This document shows, piece by piece, positions 28,572 to 36,384 of a stretch of 62,200 nucleotides of DNA. Positions within the stretch are counted from its first letter, which is position 1. The number at the start of each line of letters is the position of its first letter. Below the pieces are notes generated by a model. That model saw only the letters and a program-made list of their open reading frames with translations, was not told where the DNA came from and did not search any database. The stretch covers positions 1 through 62,200 of the forward strand of contig CAWISL010000004.1 in NCBI GenBank assembly GCA_963838795.1, given 5' to 3'. Made by a program: the position numbers and the translations under genes. The stretch is from JAIBJN01 sp963838795. GTDB lineage: Bacteria; Actinomycetota; Thermoleophilia; Gaiellales; Gaiellaceae.

Positions 28572-28609
28572 TCAGGTAGCTTGAAATGTCTCAGTTTCCC
28601 TGACACTAT
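28572..28609 (+). promoter_or_regulatory. Promoter with tandem operators E1/E2
   Basis: E1 TCAGG-TAG-CTTGA (28572-28584) overlaps the -35 TTGAAA (28581-28586). E2 TCAGT-TTC-CCTGA (28591-28603) fills the rest of a 17-nt spacer and abuts the -10 CACTAT (28604-28609). Operator centres are 19 bp apart. This is the best-formed promoter of the set. Confidence 0.75.
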
Positions 28610-28655
28610 CGCCGCACGATCAACCCGGCGACGCTGCCGGAGAGGGAGGAAAGCG

Positions 28656-28751
28656 ATGCGCAACGACGAGCAAGACCGGCTTCGCGGCGGAAAACGTGAC
28701 CCCCGCCGCGCCTCTGTGCTGCTCTGCACCAGAGGAGGAAGGCAGACATGA
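28656..28751 (+). CDS. 31-residue leader ORF coupled to the secreted hydrolase
   Basis: ATG 28656 preceded by GGGAGGAAAGCG; encodes a very basic peptide beginning MRNDEQDRLRGGKRDPRR and ending LCTRGGRQT. Its TGA overlaps the hydrolase ATG (ATGA), so ribosomes could pass from one to the other. I do not recognise the product. It could be a translational coupler or chance. Confidence 0.4.
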   Translation: MRNDEQDRLRGGKRDPRRASVLLCTRGGRQT

Positions 28752-31116
28752 CCTCGACGATGAGACAGTGGTTCTCCCTCGGGCTCGTCGCGCTCGCCGT
28801 CGCAACGCTGGCCGTCGTCGGAGCGACCCCGAGCGCGCGTGCGGCGACGACCGTCATCTCCGGCACGCTCGCCGACGGCACGCTCTGGCGTGTCGCGAAG
28901 CCGGACAACTGGAACGGCACGCTCATCCTTGATCTTGACGGGTACGGAAACGCCAACCCGACGACTCCCGGGGCGCTGCAGCGGTGGATGAACGACCACG
29001 GCTACGCGATCGGTGGCATTCAGCGGGAGCCGATTGGCTACAACTTTGCTGGGGCTGTTGCGCATTTCCTTACTGTCCGGGACGCGTTCATCGCGCAGTT
29101 CGGCCCGGTGGCACGGACGCTGACGATCGGTAACTCGCGTGGCGGATTCGCGTCTCGCATCGCAATGGAGCTCCGCCCGGACATCTTCAAGGGCGCTGTT
29201 GTCTCATCCGGTGGTGGAGCCGGCGAGATCGCCACGTTCAACCAGCGGACGAGCGGGCTCTTCGTGCTGAAGACGCTCGTGAACCCGGCGGCGCCGATCC
29301 CGATTGGTCTCGTGGTCAACTCCGGGGCTGAGAACACGGCGATTGGCCAGCTCAGCACGCTCGCGATGTCGACCCCGCTCGGCCGAGCACGCATGGCGCT
29401 TGCTGGTGCAATCGAGCAGTCCCCGATCTGGTTCCAAGGCGCGACCCCGCCGGCGAACGCGACCGCGTGGGTCACAGCGGTCGGGCAGCAGTTCGCGTTC
29501 GCCAACCCGGCGCAGGTGCGTGGCGGAATCCAGACGGCCGCGGGCGGCAACACCTTCTGGACGCACGGCCTCGACTACGCGAAGCTGTTCGACAAGGCAA
29601 CGCCGGTGATAAAGCAGTGGGTTCTCGATCTCTACGCCGCAGCGGGTGTCGATATCCAGACTGACTTCGCCACGCTGGCTGGGACGCGCCGCCTCGCGGC
29701 AGATCCCGCAGCGGTTGCAAAGGCCGAGCCCATGATGACCTACGACGGGAGCAGGCTCCAGGGCCCGGTCATCATGGTCGACAACATGGGAGACCCGATC
29801 GACTCTCCCGCCTACAAGAACGCGTACGAGCTGATGCTCGCGAAGGCAGGGAAGAGCCACCTTGTCCGGGCTGCCTACATCAACTCCACTGGTCACGGCG
29901 GCCAGTCGGCAGGCGAGAAGATCGCAGGCTTCCTCAAGCTCATCGAGCGCCTGGACACCGGGAGCTGGAGCGCGACCGACCCGGCGACGATGAATGCTTT
30001 GGCCGGGCAGCTTCAGGCCGAGGCCCAGGCGGCCATCCCTGCGTATTCGCTCGGAGTTGCCGCCGCTGGGGCACGGTTCTACTCGCCGCTGCCTTGGGAT
30101 CCCATGTTCACATGGGACGGTGAGGACTGGGGCACCTACAAGCGCCCCGTGCCGTCGATCGAGAAGACGGTCACGCCGGCCCCGAACGCGGCCGGCGGCA
30201 CAAGGGCACGGCGACGATCGGCCTCACGGCATCCGAGTACCTGACGGACTTCGTGCTCTCCCTGAAGTACGCGGCGACGGGCGCGGGCGCGTTCGCCGAG
30301 GTCACGTCGGGGGCTACGGCATCGTTCGCGGTGTCGGCCGAGGGGGTCACGACCGTGAACTACTCGGCCAGCGACGACGAAGGCGGAGCGTCCGAGCCGG
30401 AGTCGCTCACGATCCGGATCGACAGGACGCTGCCGACGCTGGCGGTGCCCGCGTCGACCGTCGTCGCGAACGCCACCGGCGTCTCCGGCGTCGGCGTCGA
30501 CTACGTGACGTCCGCCGCGGACGGCGGTAGCGGCGTGGGAGCGCCCGTCTGCCTCCCCGCCTCCGGAACCACGTTCCCGGTCGGACGGACGACCGTGACG
30601 TGCAACGTCTCGGACGTCGCCGGCAACGCCGCCGCGCCGAAGTCGTTCGACGTCGTCGTGACGCGCCCGTGCATCGCCGGGACGCGGACAGGGCCGCTCA
30701 AGGTCCCCGCCGGCGACAGCGCCTGCGTCGGCGCGGGCGGCAACCAGGTCGGCCCGGTGACGGTCGGCGCGGGTGGGACGCTCGAGATCGACGGCGGCGC
30801 GGTGACAGGCCCGATCACCGTCACGGGCGCCGCGCTCGTGCGGATCTGCGGCGCGACCATCACCGGCCCCGTGACGATCAGCGGGTCGACGGAGCTCGTC
30901 GTCGTCGGCGGCGCGGACGCCACCGGTACGTGCGCTCCGAACGTGATCACGGGCCCCGTCGTCATCACCGGGAACAGCGGCGGCGTGGTGGTGGTCGGCA
31001 ACCGCATCACGGGGCCGCTCGATTACCGGCAATACCGGCTCGCTGCCGCCGCCCGCAGCGGGCCCGTCCACGCGACCGGGAACGTCGTCACCGGCCCGGT
31101 CACGATCCAGAGCTGA
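28748..31116 (+). CDS. Secreted alpha/beta hydrolase with HYR domain and repeat tail
   Basis: ATG 28748. Signal peptide (residues 1-33, ending SARAA). Hydrolase domain to about residue 470: ARTLTIGNSRGGFASRIAME (nucleophile Ser in GNSRGG, about 132), VIMVDNMGDPIDSP (acid, about 345), NSTGHGGQSAGEK (His, about 381). After one shift near 30195 comes a region with a HYR domain (DRTLPTLAVPASTVV ... TTFPVGRTTVTCNVSDVAGN), then four or five short repeats of type ITGPVTI-GN that would form a beta-solenoid, ending TGPVTIQS. About 789 residues. Predicted extracellular esterase or lipase with surface-binding tail; a perfect 15-bp terminator hairpin follows. Confidence 0.8.
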
Positions 31117-31127
31117 CGGCCGAGGAG

Positions 31128-31165
31128 CGAGCACCGCCGCCGCAAGCGGGCGGCGGCGGTGCTCG
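31128..31165 (+). terminator. Strong hairpin after the secreted hydrolase
   Basis: Perfect 15-bp stem CGAGCACCGCCGCCG (31128-31142) with 31151-31165, 8-nt loop, 12 nt after the stop codon. There is no T run, as is common in high-GC actinobacteria. Confidence 0.65.
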
Positions 31166-31472
31166 CGACTCCTCCCGCGGGCGATCTGCGGCTACAGATC
31201 GACGCGTCCAGCGGCATGCGCAGAAGGTGACCCGAGGCGGCGCGGTTGCGCTGGGTCACGTGAGGCTGCAGCGGCCGACAAAGCCGAGATCGGCGAGTGC
31301 ATTCGAGTCGCGAGGGACACCGCCGCAGATCACACGGCTCAACTCGGGCGGCCCGATCAGCCGCGGTCAGACGTCTGTGGGGCCGCGACGGCGGCAGCCG
31401 GCCCTGGGTGGACGGGTGCGAAGCACGCCCCCGACTGACACCGGCTTCGAGCCGGCGCCGTAAGGTTTGCGC
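31166..31472. other. Intergenic, no gene seen
   Basis: About 300 nt. It contains the hairpin CCGGCT-TCG-AGCCGG near 31442-31456 just ahead of the next gene; a related hairpin (CCGGC-N6-GCCGG) precedes the tannase gene at about 26789. No promoter motif stood out. Confidence 0.4.
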
Positions 31473-32046
31473 GTGCTCAGGACGAAGCCACCTTTCCGCG
31501 CCGACCACGTCGGCAGCCTGCTGCGCCCGCCCGAGGTGCTCCGCGCGCGCGAGTCGTTCGCTCGCGGCGAGATCGACGGGCCGGCGCTGCGGGCGGTCGA
31601 GGACGAGGCGATCCGCGACGCCGTCGCGCTCCAGGAAGACGCGGGACTCCAGTCGGCCACGGACGGCGAGATCCGCCGCAGGCGTGGCACATGGACTTCA
31701 TCTATCGGCTCGATGGGGTGCACACCGCGGACGACAAGGTCACGGTGCGCTTCCACAACGCGGAGGGCGACCTCGAGTTCCAGGCCGCCGCGCTGCACGT
31801 CGCGGGCAAGGTCGGGCTCTCGGAGACGATCTTCGGCGACGACTTCCGCTTCCTCCAGGACGCGGTCACGTCGGCCGTGCCGAAGCTGACGATCCCCTCG
31901 CCAAGCATGGTCCACTACCGCGGCGGTCGGGCCGCGATCAACGAGAACGTCTACCCCGAGGTCGACGCGTTCTGGACCAACCTCGTCGCCGCCTACCGCG
32001 AGCAGGTGCGCGGGCTCGGCGAGCTCGGCTGCACGTACCTCCAGGT
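31473..32046 (+). pseudogene. N-terminal half of a cobalamin-independent methionine synthase-like (MetE C-domain family) protein
   Basis: GTG 31473: FRADHVGSLLRPPEVLRARE, QSATDGEIRRR, then after a shift near 31683 DFIYRLDGVHTADDKV, AVPKLTIPSPSMVHYRGGRA, TNLVAAYREQVRGLGELGCT and YLQ. Family members continue LDDTxLAY with zinc ligands and run to about 370 residues; here the match stops after about 190 and the sequence becomes the 3' flank of a small opposite-strand gene. The zinc-binding half is gone. Relatives in aromatic gene clusters transfer methyl groups from methoxy substrates. Confidence 0.7.
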
Positions 32047-32079
32047 CGGTCACGTAGAGGTGAACGGCGGTGACGAGGC

Positions 32080-32205
32080 TCACGCCGTGGGCTTCGTCTT
32101 CCCGCGCGCTGCACCCGCCTCTGCGGCATGACGCTGCTCGCGTTCCTTCTTCTTGCGCTTGCGGTCGTTCCGCCAGCGCCGGAGTGGCCTGGAGCCGCGT
32201 CCCAT
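32080..32205 (-). CDS. Small very basic protein, 41 residues
   Basis: ATG 32205. Starts MGRGSRPLRRWRNDRKRKKK and ends RGKTKPTA; about 40 percent Lys/Arg. No Shine-Dalgarno; TATAGA (32223-32218) lies 12 nt upstream, so the 5' leader is very short. I cannot assign a function; the charge suggests RNA or ribosome binding. Divergent from the amidohydrolase gene with a shared promoter segment. Confidence 0.5.
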   Translation of the reverse strand: MGRGSRPLRRWRNDRKRKKKEREQRHAAEAGAARGKTKPTA

Positions 32206-32211
32206 GAGGCT

Positions 32212-32231
32212 GGGGACTCTATACATTCCCC
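32212..32231. promoter_or_regulatory. Bidirectional promoter core
   Basis: GGGGACTCTATACATTCCCC (32212-32231) carries TATACA on the plus strand (32220-32225, 8 nt before GTG 32234) and TATAGA on the minus strand (32223-32218, 12 nt before ATG 32205). The two -10 boxes overlap, so firing in the two directions should be mutually exclusive. Confidence 0.5.
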
Positions 32232-32233
32232 TC

Positions 32234-33475
32234 GTGCCGCTCGACCCAGGCCGCACCGTGGACGAGCTTCGGGAGCTGCGTGAGCTCACCGGGAACGACG
32301 AGGGCGCCCAGCGCGTGGCGTGGACCGACACCTGGGTCGCCGCGAAGGAGTGGCTCTCGGCCAAGGTCGCCCCAACGGGCGCCGTCGAGGAGCTAGACGA
32401 GGCGGGAAACCAGTGGTTCACGGTGCGTGGCGACTCCGACCGAGCGCTGCTGATCGGGGGCCACATCGACTCGGTCCCGAACGGCGGGTGGCTCGACGGC
32501 GCCCTCAACGTCGTCGCCGGGGTCGAGGTCTTGCGCCGCGTCGCGGAGGACGGGACGCCGCCCCTCAGCGTCCGGCTCGTCAGCTGGGCCGACGAGGAGG
32601 GCGCGCGCTTCGGCCGCTCGCTCTTCGGCTCGAGCGCGGCTTCCGGAACGATGGCCGACCAGGACGAGCTCAGGGAGCGCCGCGATGCCGACGGGGTACG
32701 GTGGGAAGACGCCCTGGCCGCGCACGGGGTCGATCTCGACCGCGCGCTCGACGCCCGACGCGAGCTGGAGGGCGCCGCCGCCTACCTGGAGCTGCACATC
32801 GAGCAGGGACCGGTGCTCGAGGCGCTCGACCTGCCGCTCGGCGTCGTCCTCGGCACGTTCGGCGTCGAGCGTCATCAGGTCACGTTTCGAGGCCAGGCCG
32901 CGCACGCCGGCTCGACGCCGATGGACCGGCGCCGCGATGCGCTGGCCGGCGCCGCGAAGCTTGCCCTCGAGATCCGCGGGATCGCAAAGCGCACCGGCGA
33001 CGGAGCGGTCTGCACGATGGGCAGCTGCGTGACAAAGCCCGGGATCGTCACGTCGGTAGTCGAGACCGCAACCGTGCTCCTCGACCAGCGCCACCTGGAC
33101 GGACAGAGGCTGGCGGCGATGCTCGCTGAGGCGAAGGAGGCGAGCGAGCGCTTCGCACGCGAAGAAGACGTCGAGGTCGAGTGGGAGCGTATCTGGCGGA
33201 TCGATCCGATCCTCTTCGACAAGACGCTCATGGAGCTCGCCGACGAATCGGTGACCGAGATCGCAGGACGGTCGCACCGCCTGCCGAGCGGGCCGCTCCA
33301 CGACGCCGCGGAGGTCGCCCGCGCCGGAGTCCCGACCGTGATGCTGTTCGTCCAGAGCCTGCGCGGCCTCTCCCACACGAAGCTCGAGGACACGAAGCCG
33401 GAGCACCTCGAGCTCGCCGTGCAGGCTCTCGACCGGCTGGCCGCGAAGACAATCGACCACCTCGAACCCTCCTAG
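32234..33475 (+). CDS. Zn-dependent hydrolase, N-carbamoyl-amino-acid amidohydrolase/allantoate deiminase family
   Basis: Start taken at GTG 32234 because TATACA ends 8 nt before it; an ATG at 32204 in frame lies upstream of that box. Metal-site motifs: ALLIGGHIDSVPNGGWLDGA (His and Asp ligands), VSWADEEGARFGRSLFGS (Glu pair), AAYLELHIEQGPVLE (His), FRGQAAHAGSTPMDRRRD (dimerisation lid), ATVLLDQRH, and SGPLHDAAEVARAGVPTVM (last His). About 413 residues, M20 fold with inserted lid domain. Hydrolyses an N-carbamoyl or ureido compound in nitrogen salvage. Cytosolic. Its stop lies inside the repeat at 33462-33477. Confidence 0.85.
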   Translation: MPLDPGRTVDELRELRELTGNDEGAQRVAWTDTWVAAKEWLSAKVAPTGAVEELDEAGNQWFTVRGDSDRALLIGGHIDSVPNGGWLDGALNVVAGVEVLRRVAEDGTPPLSVRLVSWADEEGARFGRSLFGSSAASGTMADQDELRERRDADGVRWEDALAAHGVDLDRALDARRELEGAAAYLELHIEQGPVLEALDLPLGVVLGTFGVERHQVTFRGQAAHAGSTPMDRRRDALAGAAKLALEIRGIAKRTGDGAVCTMGSCVTKPGIVTSVVETATVLLDQRHLDGQRLAAMLAEAKEASERFAREEDVEVEWERIWRIDPILFDKTLMELADESVTEIAGRSHRLPSGPLHDAAEVARAGVPTVMLFVQSLRGLSHTKLEDTKPEHLELAVQALDRLAAKTIDHLEPS

Positions 33476-33641
33476 GAGGGTTTGGCGGAACGTCGCTCGT
33501 CGTAGGGTGCGATGGTCGCTCCGAGACAAGGACGCAGGGAGCGCTCGTAGCCAAAGCTACGGGCGCGACCGAGGACACAGTCCTCGGGGCGAGCAGCGCA
33601 GCCCGGCGACACAGCCTGCGTTTCGTCGAACCCTCCTAGGA
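33462..33641. repeat. Structured repeat-like element between convergent genes
   Basis: Bounded by two 16-nt direct repeats TCGAACCCTCCTAGGA (33462-33477 and 33626-33641). Inside are a palindrome AACCCTCCTAGGAGGGTT (33465-33482), hairpin CGTAGC-CAAA-GCTACG (33547-33562) and hairpin CCGAGGAC-ACA-GTCCTCGG directly after, within flanking complementary GCGCTCG/CGAGCAGCGC segments, giving a three-way-junction-like fold. Each direct repeat holds the stop codon of one flanking gene. It looks like an inserted intergenic element or a bidirectional terminator. Confidence 0.55.
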
Positions 33642-34967
33642 CTCGGCGAGGCGCTGGACGGCCTCGAGCGCGCGGTCGATCTCCGCCTCGGAGTTGGCGA
33701 TGCTCGGGCCGAAGCGGAGATACCTGGTCGCGTACGGCGTCAGGCTCGCGACCACGCCGTGCTCTTCTCGGAGCCGGTGCACGAAGGCTTCCGGCACGCT
33801 CGTGGTCGACGGGACGTCGCAACAGACGAGCCCTGACGACAGGTGGTCGGCGAACGGCGTCCGCAGGACCAGTCCAGGAATGTCCAAGAGGCCTTCCTTG
33901 AGACGCTTTGCGAGCGCGCGCGTGCGCTCGGCGGCCGGCTCGCGCCCGATCTCCTGGCGAAAGGCGAAGCCCGCCGCGAGCGCCCAGCGGTGCTCGAAGG
34001 CCTGGTAGCCACCCGGGGTGAACGCGCCCGCCGTCGTGGTCGCGCTCGGGTCCCTCCCCCGGAGCCACGCCTGGAAGCTGTCGCGGTCCGAAAAGGAGGG
34101 GATCGTCGGACTGACCTCCCCCCATGCGTCGGCGCGACCCCAGATGATCCCCGTGCCCCGCGGGCCGAAGAGCCACTTGTGACACCCGGAGACGAGAAAG
34201 TCGCAGCCCAGCTCCTCGGGTGATTCGGGCTCGACTCCGAAGCCATGCACCGCGTCGACGCAGAGCAGCGTCTTTCCCTTTCCGAGCTCGGCGTCTCGCT
34301 CGCCGAGCGCGTCGGCGATCGCGCGGACGGGGAGCTTCACGCCGGTGCTCGAATGCACCCAGGTCAGGGCGATCGCGCGGGTGCGAGGCATGACTGCGGC
34401 CCGGATCGCCTCCACGACGGCATCCTCCGAGGCGGTCGCGGGCTCGTCGTAAAGGCGAATCCTGCGGACGACCGCTCCGGTCGCCGCCGCTCGCAGGCGC
34501 AGCGCCTCGTGGGTCGAGAAGAAGTCGTGCTCGGTGGTGACGATCTCCTCGCCGGCGCCGAGCGCGAGAGTCGCATACAGAAGGCCGAGGCCCATCGTCG
34601 TCGACCCCGTGATGGCGAGCTCCTCGGGGGTCGCCGCCAGGTAGCCGGCCGCGGCTTGGAGCACCTCCGCCTCGAGCCGCTCCTCCTCGTCCTGGATGTA
34701 GGCGGCGGAATCTGCGTCCAGCGGACGCCGATGCTCGGCGATCGCCTCCCGCACCGGTCGGGGGTGGGGAGCTAGGAGGAAGCACGTGAGCTGAGCGCGA
34801 CTACGATCGAGGTCGAAGCTCGCCTGGACTCCGTCCCACGAGTCCAGTCCCTTCGCCGCTCCGACCTCGCGGGCTTCGTCGTCCCCGCGACACCCGGCCG
34901 CGGCGAGCGCGCCGGCGCCCACGAGGAGGCCGGTGCGGACGAGGAGATTCCTGCGATCGAGCAGCAT
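33636..34967 (-). CDS. Exported class V aminotransferase-like PLP enzyme (isopenicillin N epimerase-like)
   Basis: ATG 34967. N-terminus MLLDRRNLLVRTGLLVGAGA has a twin-arginine and hydrophobic stretch, and LAAAGC (Cys about 26) is a lipobox, so a Tat-exported lipoprotein is predicted. PLP fold: ELAITGSTTMGLGLLYATLA, CVDAVHGFGVEP (Asp/His), CDFLVSGCHKWLFGPRGTGI (Schiff-base Lys) and TPGGYQAFEHRWALAAGF. 443 residues, intact. Most relatives are cytosolic; the export signal is unusual. Substrate unknown. Confidence 0.8.
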   Translation of the reverse strand: MLLDRRNLLVRTGLLVGAGALAAAGCRGDDEAREVGAAKGLDSWDGVQASFDLDRSRAQLTCFLLAPHPRPVREAIAEHRRPLDADSAAYIQDEEERLEAEVLQAAAGYLAATPEELAITGSTTMGLGLLYATLALGAGEEIVTTEHDFFSTHEALRLRAAATGAVVRRIRLYDEPATASEDAVVEAIRAAVMPRTRAIALTWVHSSTGVKLPVRAIADALGERDAELGKGKTLLCVDAVHGFGVEPESPEELGCDFLVSGCHKWLFGPRGTGIIWGRADAWGEVSPTIPSFSDRDSFQAWLRGRDPSATTTAGAFTPGGYQAFEHRWALAAGFAFRQEIGREPAAERTRALAKRLKEGLLDIPGLVLRTPFADHLSSGLVCCDVPSTTSVPEAFVHRLREEHGVVASLTPYATRYLRFGPSIANSEAEIDRALEAVQRLAES

Positions 34968-35006
34968 CGGGCGTTCGCCCGATTTGACGACGCCCGAAGG
35001 CCCGGG

Positions 35007-35583
35007 TTAGACCATCTCCGCGATCGTCCGGCCCAGCTCGATCAGGCCGAGGGCGACGGCTGCCGCGACCACGACGCCGCCGACGATCGTCACGTCCCGG
35101 CGGTAGAGCACCGGTGGAATGCCGCCTCCCCAGCGGTCGGCGAGCGGCGCGAGCGCGAGCCCCGCGACGAAGAAGAGCGCGCCGAAGAGCGCGATCGCGA
35201 GCCCCACCGGTTCGAGGAAGAGGAAGTCGAAGTTGCCGGCGTCGATCACGGTCCGGCCGAGCCAGGGCGAGCAGGACGAGCGAGAGCGCCAGCCCGCGCC
35301 AGGGCGCCCCGGTCGGCAGCCAACGCCGGACGGCGAAGACGATCAGCCCGGCGAGGAAGCCCGACGGGATGCCGGCGAAGAAGACGAGCCCCGTCGTCCC
35401 GCCCAACGTGACGTCGCCCACGACGTTTCCGTTCTCGGTGACGATCCCGCGGGCGTCCGGATCCGCGATCGCGAGGAGGCGCATGACCAGCCGCGAGCCG
35501 AGCCCGGCGACGACGAGCCCGACGAGCAGCCCCGCCGCCAGACAGCCTCCGAGGGACCGGAGGAACGCGACAACATGGCTCAC
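35007..35583 (-). CDS. Hypothetical membrane protein, one frameshift
   Basis: ATG 35583: helix 1 FLRSLGGCLAAGLLVGLVVA, helix 2 TGLVFFAGIPSGFLAGLIVF, helix 3 WRGLALSLVLLALA; after a shift near 35250, FLEPVGLAIALFGALFFVA and VTIVGGVVVAAAVALGLIEL. About 192 residues with five predicted helices. No family recognised. It lies upstream of the exported PLP enzyme gene in the same direction. Confidence 0.55.
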
Positions 35584-35592
35584 TGGGCGAAT

Positions 35593-36384
35593 CTATGGCA
35601 CGCGCGGTCCCGCGGTCAGGTGATGCCCGACGAGGTGGGGATCACCGGTCGGGCCCTCCTTGCTCACATGGATCGCCGTGCGGCCGGCCGCCTCCTCGAC
35701 TCGTCGAACGACCCACGGGCGGCCGTCGACCGCAGAGCGTCCCAGCTCGGCGCCGACCGCGGGCAGCGGGCCTTCGTGCACGCCCCGCCACAGCTCGTGG
35801 CCCTCGGAGCTCTCACGGATCCAAACAGCGGGCGCGTCGATGCCCGCGCCCGGGGGCGCCGAGCCGCCGCTCGCCCAGATCGCCTGCGGCTCGTAGCTCG
35901 GCTGCTCGGCCGCGACGATCTCACGAAGCCCGAGCCTCAGCTCGTCCGGCGTCGGGTTTCCCCAGTACCAGAACCCGCACCAGATCCGGCGGATGACGAG
36001 AAGCGAGTCGAGCAGGAACGTGAAGGGCAGGAACGGCCGATGGGTCTCGTCCGTGAGCTCGAGCAGGTCGAGCTCCACCGCGACCTTCCGCTCGACGTCC
36101 GAGAGGAAGGGAAACGCGCCCCCGAGGCCGGCACGGAAGGCCCCGTTCACGTAGGGCTCGTCGGCCGTGACGGCCGCGAGCCGCCCGAACTCCCGCTGGA
36201 GCTCGTCCTGAAAGTCCACCAGGAGCCGAAGGCGCACCTGCTCCTTCGGACACCACCAGCCGCGGACGAACGCGAGCACGAGCGGCTGGCTGCGCGCGAT
36301 CTCGCTGAGCGCGGTCTCGCGGCCGCCGGTGTCCGGCAAGCGGAGGTCGGGGAACGGGTTTCCGGGGACGAGGTCGTCTCTCAT
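35593..36384 (-). CDS. Redoxin/peroxiredoxin-like protein with C-terminal extension
   Basis: ATG 36384 after AAAGGAGAG. Thioredoxin fold: VPGNPFPDLRLPDTGGRETA, LVLAFVRGWWCPKEQVRLRL (single active-site Cys at about 47 in place of PxxxTxxC), AAVTADEPYVNGAFRAGL, FPFLSDVERKVAVELDL. The Prx-like domain ends near residue 155; about 105 further residues (AVWIRESSEGHELWRGVHEG, RRVEEAAGRTAIHV) are unassigned. ATGA overlap with the upstream gene shows coupling. Confidence 0.7.
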   Translation of the reverse strand: MRDDLVPGNPFPDLRLPDTGGRETALSEIARSQPLVLAFVRGWWCPKEQVRLRLLVDFQDELQREFGRLAAVTADEPYVNGAFRAGLGGAFPFLSDVERKVAVELDLLELTDETHRPFLPFTFLLDSLLVIRRIWCGFWYWGNPTPDELRLGLREIVAAEQPSYEPQAIWASGGSAPPGAGIDAPAVWIRESSEGHELWRGVHEGPLPAVGAELGRSAVDGRPWVVRRVEEAAGRTAIHVSKEGPTGDPHLVGHHLTAGPRVP

